Shown: positions 1 to 6,217, counted from the first letter of the stretch. The stretch: 6,828 nucleotides of DNA from Massilia sp. (GCA_028291845.1 JAQGNM010000588.1:1-6828); one strand, 5' to 3'. Translations and numbers: made by a program. The notes: generated by a model from the letters alone, not told the origin.

Positions 1-546
1 GGCCAGCAGCTCGGGAATGCTGCGGTTGACGATGTCGTGGCGGTTGATCACCACCGCATAGGTCATGCCGGAGCGGCGCTGGGCGTAATCGGTACGCTCG
101 GAGTTGGCCGACTGCATGGTATTGGCCAGCAGGTCGATGACCACATACGGCCGGCCCTGGTCCGGTTCAACGTAGCGCAGTCTCTGCACCAGCCAGGGCA
201 GCAAGGTGCCGTCCTTGTTGCGGCGGTACAGCCAGCCGTCGATCAGGTCGCGCGTCAGATACGCCACCAGTCCCGGCACCAGCTTGTCGAGCGAAGGAAT
301 GGTGCGCGCCTGCGGCGCGTTATAGATGTTATCGAGCGCCAGCATCTGGAACATCAAGGCACGCTCGTTGCTGGTTTTACTGAGCGAATACAGGGTGTTC
401 AGGGAGTGGGAATCGAACAGGGCGCTGGGCACGACGACATTGCCGTGGCAGGCGCCGAATTCGTGCAAGCGGCGCGCCAGCGGCGAGCCGACCTCGATGG
501 CGCCCAGCAGGGGCGAGACCAGTGCGGCGGGGATGTCGAAGTCCAT
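1..546 (-). CDS. Unidentified protein, N-terminal 182 residues (cut by left edge)
   Basis: An uninterrupted minus-strand frame starts with ATG at 546 and is still open at base 1, so only the first 182 residues are seen. It opens MDFDIPAALVSPLLG, has no signal peptide or membrane segment, and looks like a soluble protein with a mixed helix/strand pattern. A YVVIDLLANT stretch is followed by a basic stretch (QRRSG) and VVINRHDIVNRSIPELLA at the edge. The start lies 12 bases after the esterase stop, and an AAGG that overlaps that stop codon is the likely ribosome site, which suggests co-translation in one operon. My impression from memory is that such N-terminal regions occur in some proteobacterial AAA+ ATPases, but no Walker motif lies in the visible part, so the function is left open. 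That the frame is coding is fairly sure: it stays open for 546 bases, has G/C-rich third positions and has a plausible operon position. Confidence 0.75.
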   Translation of the reverse strand, partial: MDFDIPAALVSPLLGAIEVGSPLARRLHEFGACHGNVVVPSALFDSHSLNTLYSLSKTSNERALMFQMLALDNIYNAPQARTIPSLDKLVPGLVAYLTRDLIDGWLYRRNKDGTLLPWLVQRLRYVEPDQGRPYVVIDLLANTMQSANSERTDYAQRRSGMTYAVVINRHDIVNRSIPELLA

Positions 547-558
547 GTTAATAAAACC

Positions 559-1275
559 TTAGCTGATTGGATGGTCCAGGTAAAAATCGACCGCCATCGA
601 CACGATGGGCGGTGAAATGATGTGCAAGCCATTGAATTCGACGTAGCGCACGTCGTAGCCGGCCGCCTGCAGGCTGGCCGCGTTGGCGCGGCCGCTGGTG
701 GCGATCGGCAGCTGCTCGTCGATCAGGCCGTGGGCGATGAACACTTTGGGCGCGCCTTGCTGGCTGAAGATATTCATGAAGCCGCCGGAAAAGGCGATCA
801 CGTGGCTGGCCAGATCGCCGTTGGTGATTCCGGTCGACAGCGCGTAACTGGCGCCGTCGGAAAAGCCGGCAAAGGCCAGCCGAGAAGTGTCGATCCGATA
901 GTGGCCGGCCACCAGCCGCAGCGCTGCTTGCGTGCGTTCGAGGTCGGGACCGTGGCCGCCGATGACGATATCCCAGGTGACGAACATCGACTGGGGCGCC
1001 AGCACCAGAAATTTGGCGCGTTCGGCGTGCTGCTCGATAAACGGCAGCACCTTCTCGGGAAAACCGCCGGCGCCGTGGAAGAACACCAACAAGGGCACGG
1101 GCGCATCGGCATCGGCATCGAGGCCGGTGGGCACGAACAGCACGGCGTCGCGCTCGGCCGCCAGGCCCAGGGGGTGGCGGCCCGGCGCCAGCGGCCCCCT
1201 GGCGGGAGCGATGGCCGCCAACTCGGCGGCGGTGAGCGACATGCGGCCGAACAGGGCCGGACTGAAATCCATCAT
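559..1275 (-). CDS. Serine esterase, alpha/beta hydrolase fold (phospholipase/carboxylesterase-like)
   Basis: This 238-residue protein is a predicted cytoplasmic alpha/beta hydrolase that should cleave carboxylic esters by a Ser-Asp-His triad. An oxyanion-loop motif FFHGAGG lies at about 65-71. The nucleophile elbow GFSDG holds Ser139. Asp186 in HGLIDE and His218 in FNGLHII are the other triad candidates. Order and spacing fit small esterases of the carboxylesterase/YpfH or PHB-depolymerase-like groups, whose substrates vary widely. There is no signal peptide. The chosen ATG at 1275 (MMDFSPALFG) lies 16 bases after the amidohydrolase stop, with GGGA about 10 bases upstream; the ATG at 1272 is equally possible. 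The frame stays open further upstream, but that part lies inside the amidohydrolase gene and reads as non-homologous low-complexity sequence. It probably shares a transcript with its neighbours. The substrate cannot be told from sequence. Confidence 0.88.
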   Translation of the reverse strand: MMDFSPALFGRMSLTAAELAAIAPARGPLAPGRHPLGLAAERDAVLFVPTGLDADADAPVPLLVFFHGAGGFPEKVLPFIEQHAERAKFLVLAPQSMFVTWDIVIGGHGPDLERTQAALRLVAGHYRIDTSRLAFAGFSDGASYALSTGITNGDLASHVIAFSGGFMNIFSQQGAPKVFIAHGLIDEQLPIATSGRANAASLQAAGYDVRYVEFNGLHIISPPIVSMAVDFYLDHPIS

Positions 1276-1291
1276 GATTTGTTTTTCCCGC

Positions 1292-2959
1292 TTATTTTTT
1301 TTGAAAGACCTGCTTGCCGGCGACCCAGGTCTGCAGCACGCCGATCTTGTGGATGTCGGCCGGGGCAATGGTAAACATGTCGCGGTCGATGACGATAAAA
1401 TCGGCCCATTTGCCGGTTTCCAGCGAGCCGATCTGGTTTTCCTGGTGGCCGGCAAAGGCGGCGTCGAGCGTGAAGCATCGGAACGCTTCGTTGATCGTCA
1501 TCGCCTGCTCCTTGTGCCAGCCGGCCGCCGGCAGATTCGCCGCGCTCTGGCGGGTGACGGCGGCGTGAATACCGTAGAACGGATTCGGAGACTCGACCGG
1601 GAAATCGGACCCGCAGGCGATGCGCGAGCCTTGTTTCAAGAATGTGCGCCAGGCGTAGGCGCCCTTGATGCGCTCGCTGCCGACGCGCTGCTCGGCCATG
1701 TTCATGTCGGACGTGGCGTGGGTCGGCTGCATCGACGGGATCACACCGATCTGGCGAAAGCGCGGGATGTCGGTCAAGGCCACCACCTGGGCATGCTCGA
1801 TGCGGTGGCGCAGGCCGCTGGTGGCGGTTTTACCGGTCAGCTCCTGGTAGCCGTCGAGGATCTGGCGATTTCCCGCATCGCCGATCGCGTGCACGTTCAC
1901 CTGGTACCCCTTGCGCATCGCCTTTTCCATCATGGCGCGCATCTGCGCATCGGTTTTGAACAGCAGGCCATGCGAGGTCGGCTCATCGCTGTAGGGCGCG
2001 ATCAGGGCGGCGCCGCGGCTGCCCAGCGCGCCATCCGAATACAGCTTGACGGCGCGCAGCGCATACATGTCGTTGGCGTAGGTTTTAAGCGGACCCCTCG
2101 CCGCCAGCACGTCGAAATCGTGCTCGGTGCCGCCGATCATGGCGTAGACGCGGGCCGTCAGCTTGCCGTTGTCGGCGTAATCGCGGTACAGGGCATCGTG
2201 GCCGATTTCGATGCCGGCGTCGTGCACGGTGGTCAGGCCGACGCGGGCGATTTCGCCGAGCGCGCGGTCCAGGACCACCCGCGCGCCAGCCTCGGTTTGC
2301 TTCGGCAGCACTTTCTCGACCAGCTCCTTGGCGGCGTCGACCAGCACGCCGGTGGCATGGCCCTGGGCGTCGCGAACGATCTTGCCGCCCACCGGGTCGG
2401 GCGTGCTGCCGGTGATGCCGGCCAGTTTCAAGGCGGCGCTGTTGGCCCAGCCGGCGTGGCCGTCGACCCGCTCGAGCCACACCGGGCGGTTCGGCACCAC
2501 CGAATCGAGTTCGGCGGCGGTGGGAAAGCGCCCCAGCTTCCACACTTCCTGGTTCCAGCCGCGTCCGCGCAACCAGGCGCTATTCGGATTGGCGCGCGCA
2601 TACACCGCCGTCACTTTCAAGGCGTCGGCCAGCGTGGTCGTGCTCGACAGGTCGAGCTGGGTCAGCATGTCGCCCAGCCCGAACACGTGACCGTGGGCGT
2701 CGATCAGGCCGGGCAGCACGGTCTGGCCGTTCATGTCGATGTGGCGCGCGCCGGGCGCCCTGGCCGCCACCTGGGCGGCGCTGCCGACGGATATGATGCG
2801 GCCGGCATCATCGAACGCCAGCGAATTGAAACGCACCAGTTCGTTCTTGCTGTTGAGGGTGTAGCCGTTGGCGCGATCGAGCACGGTGGCAGCGTGGCTG
2901 GCCGACATCAGGGCCAGCGGGGCCAACGGTACAAGTGCGAACAGGGAGGTCAAACGCAT
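1292..2959 (-). CDS. Secreted YtcJ-type metal-dependent amidohydrolase (amidohydrolase 3 family)
   Basis: This 555-residue protein is a metal-dependent hydrolase of the amidohydrolase superfamily, YtcJ branch, whose members cut amide, urea or related C-N bonds. A signal peptide covers residues 1-23: Met-Arg, a hydrophobic Leu/Ala/Pro core, then Ser-His-Ala before Ala, so it is probably periplasmic. The metal-binding His-x-His of DAHGHVFG is at 89 and 91. The YtcJ hallmark VKLYSDGALGSRGA has a likely carboxylated Lys305. The other ligands would be His357 (VHAIGDAG), His389 (RIEHAQ) and Asp452 (GSDFPVE). The C-terminal TGKWADFIVID stretch is typical of the family's beta-sandwich. Length is normal and all key residues are present. 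The ATG at 2959 was chosen over an in-frame one at 2995 because GGAG lies 8 bases upstream and the signal peptide begins directly there. The substrate is unknown. The adjacent esterase could act in the same catabolic route, but this is only inferred from position. Confidence 0.92.
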   Translation of the reverse strand: MRLTSLFALVPLAPLALMSASHAATVLDRANGYTLNSKNELVRFNSLAFDDAGRIISVGSAAQVAARAPGARHIDMNGQTVLPGLIDAHGHVFGLGDMLTQLDLSSTTTLADALKVTAVYARANPNSAWLRGRGWNQEVWKLGRFPTAAELDSVVPNRPVWLERVDGHAGWANSAALKLAGITGSTPDPVGGKIVRDAQGHATGVLVDAAKELVEKVLPKQTEAGARVVLDRALGEIARVGLTTVHDAGIEIGHDALYRDYADNGKLTARVYAMIGGTEHDFDVLAARGPLKTYANDMYALRAVKLYSDGALGSRGAALIAPYSDEPTSHGLLFKTDAQMRAMMEKAMRKGYQVNVHAIGDAGNRQILDGYQELTGKTATSGLRHRIEHAQVVALTDIPRFRQIGVIPSMQPTHATSDMNMAEQRVGSERIKGAYAWRTFLKQGSRIACGSDFPVESPNPFYGIHAAVTRQSAANLPAAGWHKEQAMTINEAFRCFTLDAAFAGHQENQIGSLETGKWADFIVIDRDMFTIAPADIHKIGVLQTWVAGKQVFQKK

Positions 2960-2967
2960 CGGGGCAT

Positions 2968-2971
2968 CTCC
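2968..2971 (-). promoter_or_regulatory. Ribosome binding site of the amidohydrolase gene
   Basis: On the minus strand GGAG lies 8 bases before the ATG at 2959. It decides the start, because the upstream in-frame ATG at 2995 would add twelve residues in front of an otherwise clean signal peptide. Confidence 0.6.
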
Positions 2972-3012
2972 GGAAAAGCGGGCGCGGCAGCGCAAAGCAG
3001 AAGTGTACCCGG

Positions 3013-3702
3013 CTACGTCGCGTCGTGAAAGATGATCCCAAGCGTGTGGCGCAGGCCGCTCCTCAACCGGCTCACGCCGTGGCGCATCGCCACCCGGTAC
3101 GGCCCGCGCGCGCCGTTCACCGGCCGCAGATTAACGGGAAATATGACGGCGTCGCCCCGTTGCAAGGGCACCACCTCGGCGCGCGACTGCATGCGCGGGC
3201 GCTGCTCGGTGAGCACAAATTCGCCGCCCGTAAAATCCGCGCCCGGCGTGGACAACAGCAGCGCCACCTGCAGCGGAAACACCTGCTCGCCATACAGATC
3301 CTGGTGCAGGCAGTTGTAATCGCCCTCCCGGTAGCGCAGCAGCAGGGGCGTCGGACGCAGCTGGCCGGCGCCGTGGCAGCGGGCGATGAAGGCCTCGTGG
3401 GTGGCTGGAAAGCGGCTGTCGATGCCCAGCAGCGCGTGCCAGCGGTTGGCGATGGCCGCCAGCGGTCCGTACAAATCCTGGCGCAGCCGCGCCACCGGCG
3501 CTGGCAACGGATAGCTAAAGTATTGGTATTCGCCGCGCCCAAAACCGTGGCGCTCCATCACCACCCGGCTGCGGAACAAGGCGGGATCGGCATAGCTGGC
3601 GGCCAGCGCGGCGCAGGCGGCGCCGTCCAGCAGATTCGGCACGACGGCGCAGCCGTGCGCGTCGAGCTCGGCTTCGATCGCGGCCCAGTCGAGCGACGCC
3701 AT
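3013..3702 (-). CDS. 2-oxoglutarate/Fe(II) oxygenase, putative DNA alkylation-repair enzyme (Oxygenase-NA family)
   Basis: This 229-residue soluble protein should use Fe(II), O2 and 2-oxoglutarate to oxidise a substrate. Iron ligands are His133 and Asp135 in YNCLHQDLYG and His208 in MRHGVS. Arg218, ten residues after the distal His (HGVS...SGLR), would bind the 2-oxoglutarate carboxylate. The conserved blocks YREGDYNCLHQD, FTGGEFVL and HTLGIIFHD place it in the family I recall as Oxygenase-NA (Pfam PF09859, described as acting on damaged DNA), which is distinct in sequence from AlkB. The ATG at 3702 shares its A with the TGA stop of ada (TGATG), so translation is very likely coupled. Position behind ada mirrors E. 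coli ada-alkB and supports a role in removing alkyl lesions, but which base or nucleic acid it acts on is not shown. Open frame continues upstream only as a shadow inside ada. Confidence 0.9.
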   Translation of the reverse strand: MASLDWAAIEAELDAHGCAVVPNLLDGAACAALAASYADPALFRSRVVMERHGFGRGEYQYFSYPLPAPVARLRQDLYGPLAAIANRWHALLGIDSRFPATHEAFIARCHGAGQLRPTPLLLRYREGDYNCLHQDLYGEQVFPLQVALLLSTPGADFTGGEFVLTEQRPRMQSRAEVVPLQRGDAVIFPVNLRPVNGARGPYRVAMRHGVSRLRSGLRHTLGIIFHDAT

Positions 3703-3704
3703 CA
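3700..3704 (-). promoter_or_regulatory. TGATG stop-start overlap coupling ada to the oxygenase
   Basis: On the minus strand the ada stop TGA (3704-3702) and the oxygenase start ATG (3702-3700) share one base. Such overlaps usually mean translational coupling by re-initiating ribosomes, so both proteins should be induced together. Confidence 0.75.
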
Positions 3705-4805
3705 CGGCTGCTTCGCTTCGCGCTCGAGCAGCAGCGCCTTGCGCTCGACGCCCCAGCGGTAGCCGGAGATCGAACCGTCCTGCCGCACCACGCGGTGGCA
3801 GGGAATGGCGACGGCGACCGGGTTGGCGGCGCAGGCGCCGGCAATCGCGCGGGCGCCGCCGGGCACGCCGAGCCGCTCCGCCAGCGCCGCGTAACTGACC
3901 GTTTCGCCGGCCGGAATGGCGCGCAGCGCCTGCCACACGCGCTGTTGAAACGCCGTGCCGCGCACGTCGAGCGGCAGGTCCAGGCCGATACTGGGCTGCT
4001 CGACCAGGCCGACCACGGCGGCGACGGTGGCTTCGAAGTCAGGCTCGGCGCCGCGCAGGTCGGCGCCGGTAAACCGGTCTTGCAGGTCGCGCGCCAGCAG
4101 ATCCGGGTCGTCGCCGATCAGGATGGCGCAGATGCCGGTGCCGGTGGCGGCCACCAGGATCGCGCCCAGCGAGCAGGCGCCGATGGCGAAGCGGATCACC
4201 GCGCCCTTGCCGCCGGCGCGATAGGCGCTGGGGCGCATGCCGAGGGTGGCGCCGGCGCCGGCATAGAAACGCGCGCTCGACTGAAAGCCGGCCGCATAGA
4301 TGGCCTCGGTCACGGTGCCCGGTTCGCTCAAAGCCTGTTGCACGCGCCGGGTGCGCGCCGCCTGCGCATAGGCTTTCGGGGTAATGCCGGTGTGGTGCTT
4401 AAAAATGCGGTGAAAGTGAAAGCGGCTCATGCCGGCGGCGGCGGCGATGGCGTCGAGGTCGAGCGGCGCATCTGTAACTGCGGCGGCGTAGGCGCTGTCG
4501 ATCATGCGGCAGGCGGCGGCGACGGCGGCAGCGTGGCGTTCGCCAAGCGGCGGCTGGTCCGGTTTGCAGCGCAGGCAGGGGCGAAAACCCGCCGCCACGG
4601 CCGCCTCGACGCTGTCGTGAAAGGCGACGTTGCGGCGCAGGGCCGGCCGGGCGCCGCACGAGGGGCGGCAAAACACCCCGGTCGAGCTGACCGAATACCA
4701 GAAGCGGCCGTCCAGCGCGCCATCGCGCCGCTGCACGGCGTCCCAGCGGGCCTCGTCGCTCATCAAGTCGTCGCTTATCAGTTGGTCATTCATCATGCGG
4801 TCCAT
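3702..4805 (-). CDS. ada: Ada: methylphosphotriester/O6-methylguanine-DNA methyltransferase and transcriptional activator
   Basis: This 367-residue protein (E. coli Ada has 354) has all three Ada parts. The N-terminal zinc domain has Cys46, Cys50, Cys77 and Cys80 (FCRPSC and PCLRC). Cys46 matches the cysteine that takes methyl groups from DNA phosphotriesters and so turns Ada into an activator. An AraC-type helix-turn-helix region covers about 95-198 (MSRFHFHRIFKHHTGITPKAY). The C-terminal suicide methyltransferase domain covers about 202-365 with PCHRVV, Cys336 being the acceptor for O6-methylguanine. No key residue is missing. The start at 4805 is fixed by AAGGAG six bases upstream; later Met codons at residues 4, 5 and 15 are less well placed. 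The gene is first in the minus-strand cluster and couples to a 2OG-Fe(II) oxygenase. A candidate Ada box upstream suggests positive autoregulation after alkylation damage, as in E. coli. Confidence 0.97.
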   Translation of the reverse strand: MDRMMNDQLISDDLMSDEARWDAVQRRDGALDGRFWYSVSSTGVFCRPSCGARPALRRNVAFHDSVEAAVAAGFRPCLRCKPDQPPLGERHAAAVAAACRMIDSAYAAAVTDAPLDLDAIAAAAGMSRFHFHRIFKHHTGITPKAYAQAARTRRVQQALSEPGTVTEAIYAAGFQSSARFYAGAGATLGMRPSAYRAGGKGAVIRFAIGACSLGAILVAATGTGICAILIGDDPDLLARDLQDRFTGADLRGAEPDFEATVAAVVGLVEQPSIGLDLPLDVRGTAFQQRVWQALRAIPAGETVSYAALAERLGVPGGARAIAGACAANPVAVAIPCHRVVRQDGSISGYRWGVERKALLLEREAKQP

Positions 4806-4811
4806 GGCGGG

Positions 4812-4817
4812 CTCCTT
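4812..4817 (-). promoter_or_regulatory. Ribosome binding site of ada
   Basis: The minus strand carries AAGGAG ending six bases before the ATG at 4805. It is near-perfect and selects this ATG over three later in-frame Met codons. Confidence 0.75.
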
Positions 4818-4871
4818 CGGGAAACAGTGGGCACATCATGCGCCTGGCCGCCGCCGCTGGCATCCCGGGTC

Positions 4872-4884
4872 TTGCTTTTGAATT
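4872..4884 (-). promoter_or_regulatory. Candidate Ada box (AAT-N6-GCAA) upstream of ada
   Basis: Read on the minus strand the site is AATTCAAAAGCAA, an exact fit to the AAT-N6-GCAA pattern known for Ada-activated E. coli promoters; the E. coli ada site is AATTAAAGCGCAA. It lies 66 bases upstream of the ada start on the ada strand, a fitting distance for an activator site. A weak -10-like CATGAT lies at 4840-4835 and no good -35 is visible, as expected for an activator-dependent promoter. The site overlaps the presumed -35 area of the divergent hutC promoter. The pattern has only seven fixed bases, so chance is possible, but the location is apt. Confidence 0.6.
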
Positions 4885-4900
4885 CCGATGCTAGAATCGG
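4885..4900. repeat. Inverted repeat CCGAT-N6-ATCGG over the hutC promoter, possible operator
   Basis: Perfect 5-base arms flank GCTAGA, which overlaps the -10-like TAGAAT. A third ATCGG copy lies at 4921-4925 just before the hutC ribosome site. GntR-family repressors bind short palindromes, often at their own promoter, so this may be an autoregulatory operator. It does not closely match the HutC site pattern I know, so the assignment is tentative. Confidence 0.35.
4892..4897 (+). promoter_or_regulatory. Putative -10 element of the hutC promoter
   Basis: TAGAAT matches the sigma-70 -10 consensus in five of six bases and lies 36 bases before the TTG start. No -35 at standard spacing is good. 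TTGCTT at 4872-4877 is the best hexamer but leaves only a 14-base spacer, so the promoter is either weak or of another type. Confidence 0.4.
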
Positions 4901-4923
4901 CTTGTTTTCCCTATTTGCCCATC

Positions 4924-4929
4924 GGAGAG
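4924..4929 (+). promoter_or_regulatory. Ribosome binding site of hutC, supports a TTG start
   Basis: GGAGAG, with the core GGAG ending six bases before TTG at 4934, marks that TTG as the start. No ATG or GTG in frame lies close enough, and the conserved GntR helix begins soon after. Confidence 0.6.
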
Positions 4930-4933
4930 TAGT

Positions 4934-5653
4934 TTGGATCACCAGATTCTGCAAGAGAACACCCCGATCTTCCAGCGCATCAAGGATTACCTGGTCGCCG
5001 AGATCGCAGCCGGCCGCTGGAAAGAAGGCGAGGTGGTGCCGTCCGAACAGGCGCTGGTACGCCAGTTCGGCGTCTCGCGCATGACGGTCAACCGTGCCGT
5101 GCGGGAATTGACGGCCGAACAGGTGCTGACGCGCCGCCAGGGCTCGGGCACCTTTGTCGCGCCGAAAAAATACCAGGCGACGCTGGTAGAAATCAAGAGC
5201 ATCGCCGATGAAATCCGCGCGCGCGGCCATGAGCACGCCAGCCGCCTGCACCTGCTCGAGCAAGAGCACGCCGGCGAGGCGCTGGCGCGCCAGTTCGACC
5301 TGCCGCCCGGCAGCGCGCTGTTTCACTCGGTGATCGTCCACTTCGAGAACGGCAAGCCGATCCAGGTGGAGGACCGCTGGGTCAATCCGGCCAGCGCGCC
5401 CGACTATCTGAAACAGGATTACGCCGTCATCACGCCCAACCAGCATTTGATGGAAGCGGCGCCGCTGCAGGGCGCCACTTACAGCATCGAGGCCTTGTCG
5501 CCGCCGAAAGAGGTGGCGCAGATGCTGGCGATCGACAGCCGCGCCAGTTGCCTGGTGCTCAAGCGCAAAACCACCTCGGGCGGCCTGGTCGCCTCGGTGG
5601 TGACGATGTGGCACCCGGGAGACTTGTATCAATACACGGGCAGCGTCGGCTGA
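4934..5653 (+). CDS. hutC: HutC-type GntR-family transcriptional repressor (histidine utilisation repressor)
   Basis: This 239-residue protein has an N-terminal GntR winged helix (about 10-76: PIFQRIKDYL, VPSEQALVRQFGVSRMTVNRAVREL, wing RRQGSGTFVA) and a C-terminal UTRA ligand domain (about 90-235). The blocks SIADEIRARGHEH, FHSVIVHFENGKPIQVEDRWVN and APDYLKQDY are strongly like HutC of Pseudomonas, which represses histidine-degradation genes and is released by urocanate. Start is TTG at 4934 with GGAGAG upstream. The gene is divergent from ada and is followed by trxA; no hutH, hutU, hutI, hutF or hutG is in view, so it must act on targets outside the window or only on itself. The UTRA domain looks complete. 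A related HutC/FarR-like regulator with another ligand remains possible, but similarity to HutC in the UTRA part is high. Confidence 0.88.
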   Translation: MDHQILQENTPIFQRIKDYLVAEIAAGRWKEGEVVPSEQALVRQFGVSRMTVNRAVRELTAEQVLTRRQGSGTFVAPKKYQATLVEIKSIADEIRARGHEHASRLHLLEQEHAGEALARQFDLPPGSALFHSVIVHFENGKPIQVEDRWVNPASAPDYLKQDYAVITPNQHLMEAAPLQGATYSIEALSPPKEVAQMLAIDSRASCLVLKRKTTSGGLVASVVTMWHPGDLYQYTGSVG

Positions 5654-5783
5654 ATAATTCTCGACTTTGCAGTGCGCCTCGCCCCAGAATTAAAAAATCG
5701 GTTATTATTTCTACCAATATCCCGCCTGAAGCCTCCTGCCTCTTCCCCCACTTATTGAATTCGCAGGCTTCGTCGCCACCATA

Positions 5784-5814
5784 AGTGTTGCAACCGCGTT
5801 GATCAGTGTTGCAA
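5784..5814. repeat. Two direct copies of AGTGTTGCAA, 21 bases apart
   Basis: Identical 10-base copies lie at 5784-5793 and 5805-5814. Their spacing of 21 bases is two helical turns, so both face the same side of the DNA. Each contains the palindrome TTGCAA. They sit 66-96 bases before the trxA start and could be a tandem binding site for a regulator of trxA. Confidence 0.5.
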
Positions 5815-5866
5815 AACCGGAAGCTGGACGGCACGCCGCCAGGCATACATTCACACACCCTCGACT

Positions 5867-5870
5867 GAGG
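5867..5870 (+). promoter_or_regulatory. Ribosome binding site of trxA
   Basis: GAGG lies nine bases before the ATG at 5880, in an A-rich spacer. It fits the usual length of thioredoxin exactly. Confidence 0.6.
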
Positions 5871-5879
5871 AAAAAGAAC

Positions 5880-6206
5880 ATGAGCGAAAATATCAAACAC
5901 ATCACCGATGCATCTTTCGAAGCCGACGTGCTCAAATCCGAGCGCCCTGTGCTGGTCGACTTCTGGGCAGAGTGGTGCGGTCCTTGCAAGGCAATCGGTC
6001 CGATCCTGGAAGAAGTCGCCAAGGAATACGACGGCAAGATCCTGATTGCCAAGATGGACGTCGACGCCAACCAGGCCGTTCCGGCCAAGTTCGGCATCCG
6101 TGGCATCCCGACCCTGATTCTGTTCAAGAACGGTGTCGCCGCGGCACAAAAAGTCGGCGCGCTGGCCAAAGGGCAATTGACCTCGTTCATCGACAGCAAC
6201 ATCTGA
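5880..6206 (+). CDS. trxA: Thioredoxin 1
   Basis: This 108-residue protein has the standard thioredoxin length. It reduces disulfides in cytoplasmic proteins such as ribonucleotide reductase and methionine sulfoxide reductases, and is itself recycled by thioredoxin reductase with NADPH. The active site WCGPC is at 32-36 with the usual context VDFWAEWCGPCK. The buried Asp27 of LVDFWA, the cis-proline Pro77 in GIPTLILFKNG and Gly93 near the C-terminus are all in place. The start is the only reasonable one, with GAGG nine bases upstream. trxA next to rho in the same direction is a widespread proteobacterial order, and this supports core chromosome. The 132-base gap to rho holds a strong hairpin, so the two may be partly or fully separated in transcription. 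Confidence 0.98.
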   Translation: MSENIKHITDASFEADVLKSERPVLVDFWAEWCGPCKAIGPILEEVAKEYDGKILIAKMDVDANQAVPAKFGIRGIPTLILFKNGVAAAQKVGALAKGQLTSFIDSNI

Positions 6207-6217
6207 TATGATGACGC

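Larger units (their letters stand above)
5654..5879. other. Intergenic region between hutC and trxA, presumed trxA promoter and leader
   Basis: These 226 bases hold no convincing gene and are more AT-rich than their surroundings near 5690-5720. No clear intrinsic terminator follows hutC. A long-loop inverted repeat GAAGCCT (5728-5734) / AGGCTTC (5765-5771) and a 10-base direct repeat (5784-5814) are the only structures I see. A weak promoter candidate is TTGAAT at 5755-5760 with CATAAG at 5780-5785 (spacer 19). Confidence 0.5.

Noticed and set aside
37..615. A 192-codon plus-strand frame at the left end
   Set aside because: It is antisense to the left-edge gene, whose start and operon spacing are better supported.
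2960..3012. A terminator between the oxygenase and amidohydrolase genes
   Set aside because: Only a four-pair GCGC stem is present on the minus strand, followed by a short T run within CGCTTTTCC. It is too weak to call.
932..3028. A 698-codon plus-strand open frame over the amidohydrolase and esterase genes
   Set aside because: It lies antisense to well-supported genes, its protein is rich in Gly/Ala/His/Arg/Gln without known motifs, and such frames are common opposite GC-rich genes. It has no good ribosome site at its start.
3795..5084. A 429-codon plus-strand open frame antisense to ada and running into hutC
   Set aside because: It is the mirror of ada codon bias, crosses the divergent promoter region and overlaps hutC in another frame. 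Composition is low-complexity Gly/Ala/Arg.
4793..5632. A 279-codon minus-strand frame antisense to hutC
   Set aside because: It is a shadow of hutC. hutC itself has clear GntR and UTRA motifs; the antisense product has none.
5728..5771. GAAGCCT/AGGCTTC inverted repeat as a terminator of hutC
   Set aside because: Seven pairs enclose a 30-base loop and no U-tract follows, so it is unlikely to be an intrinsic terminator.
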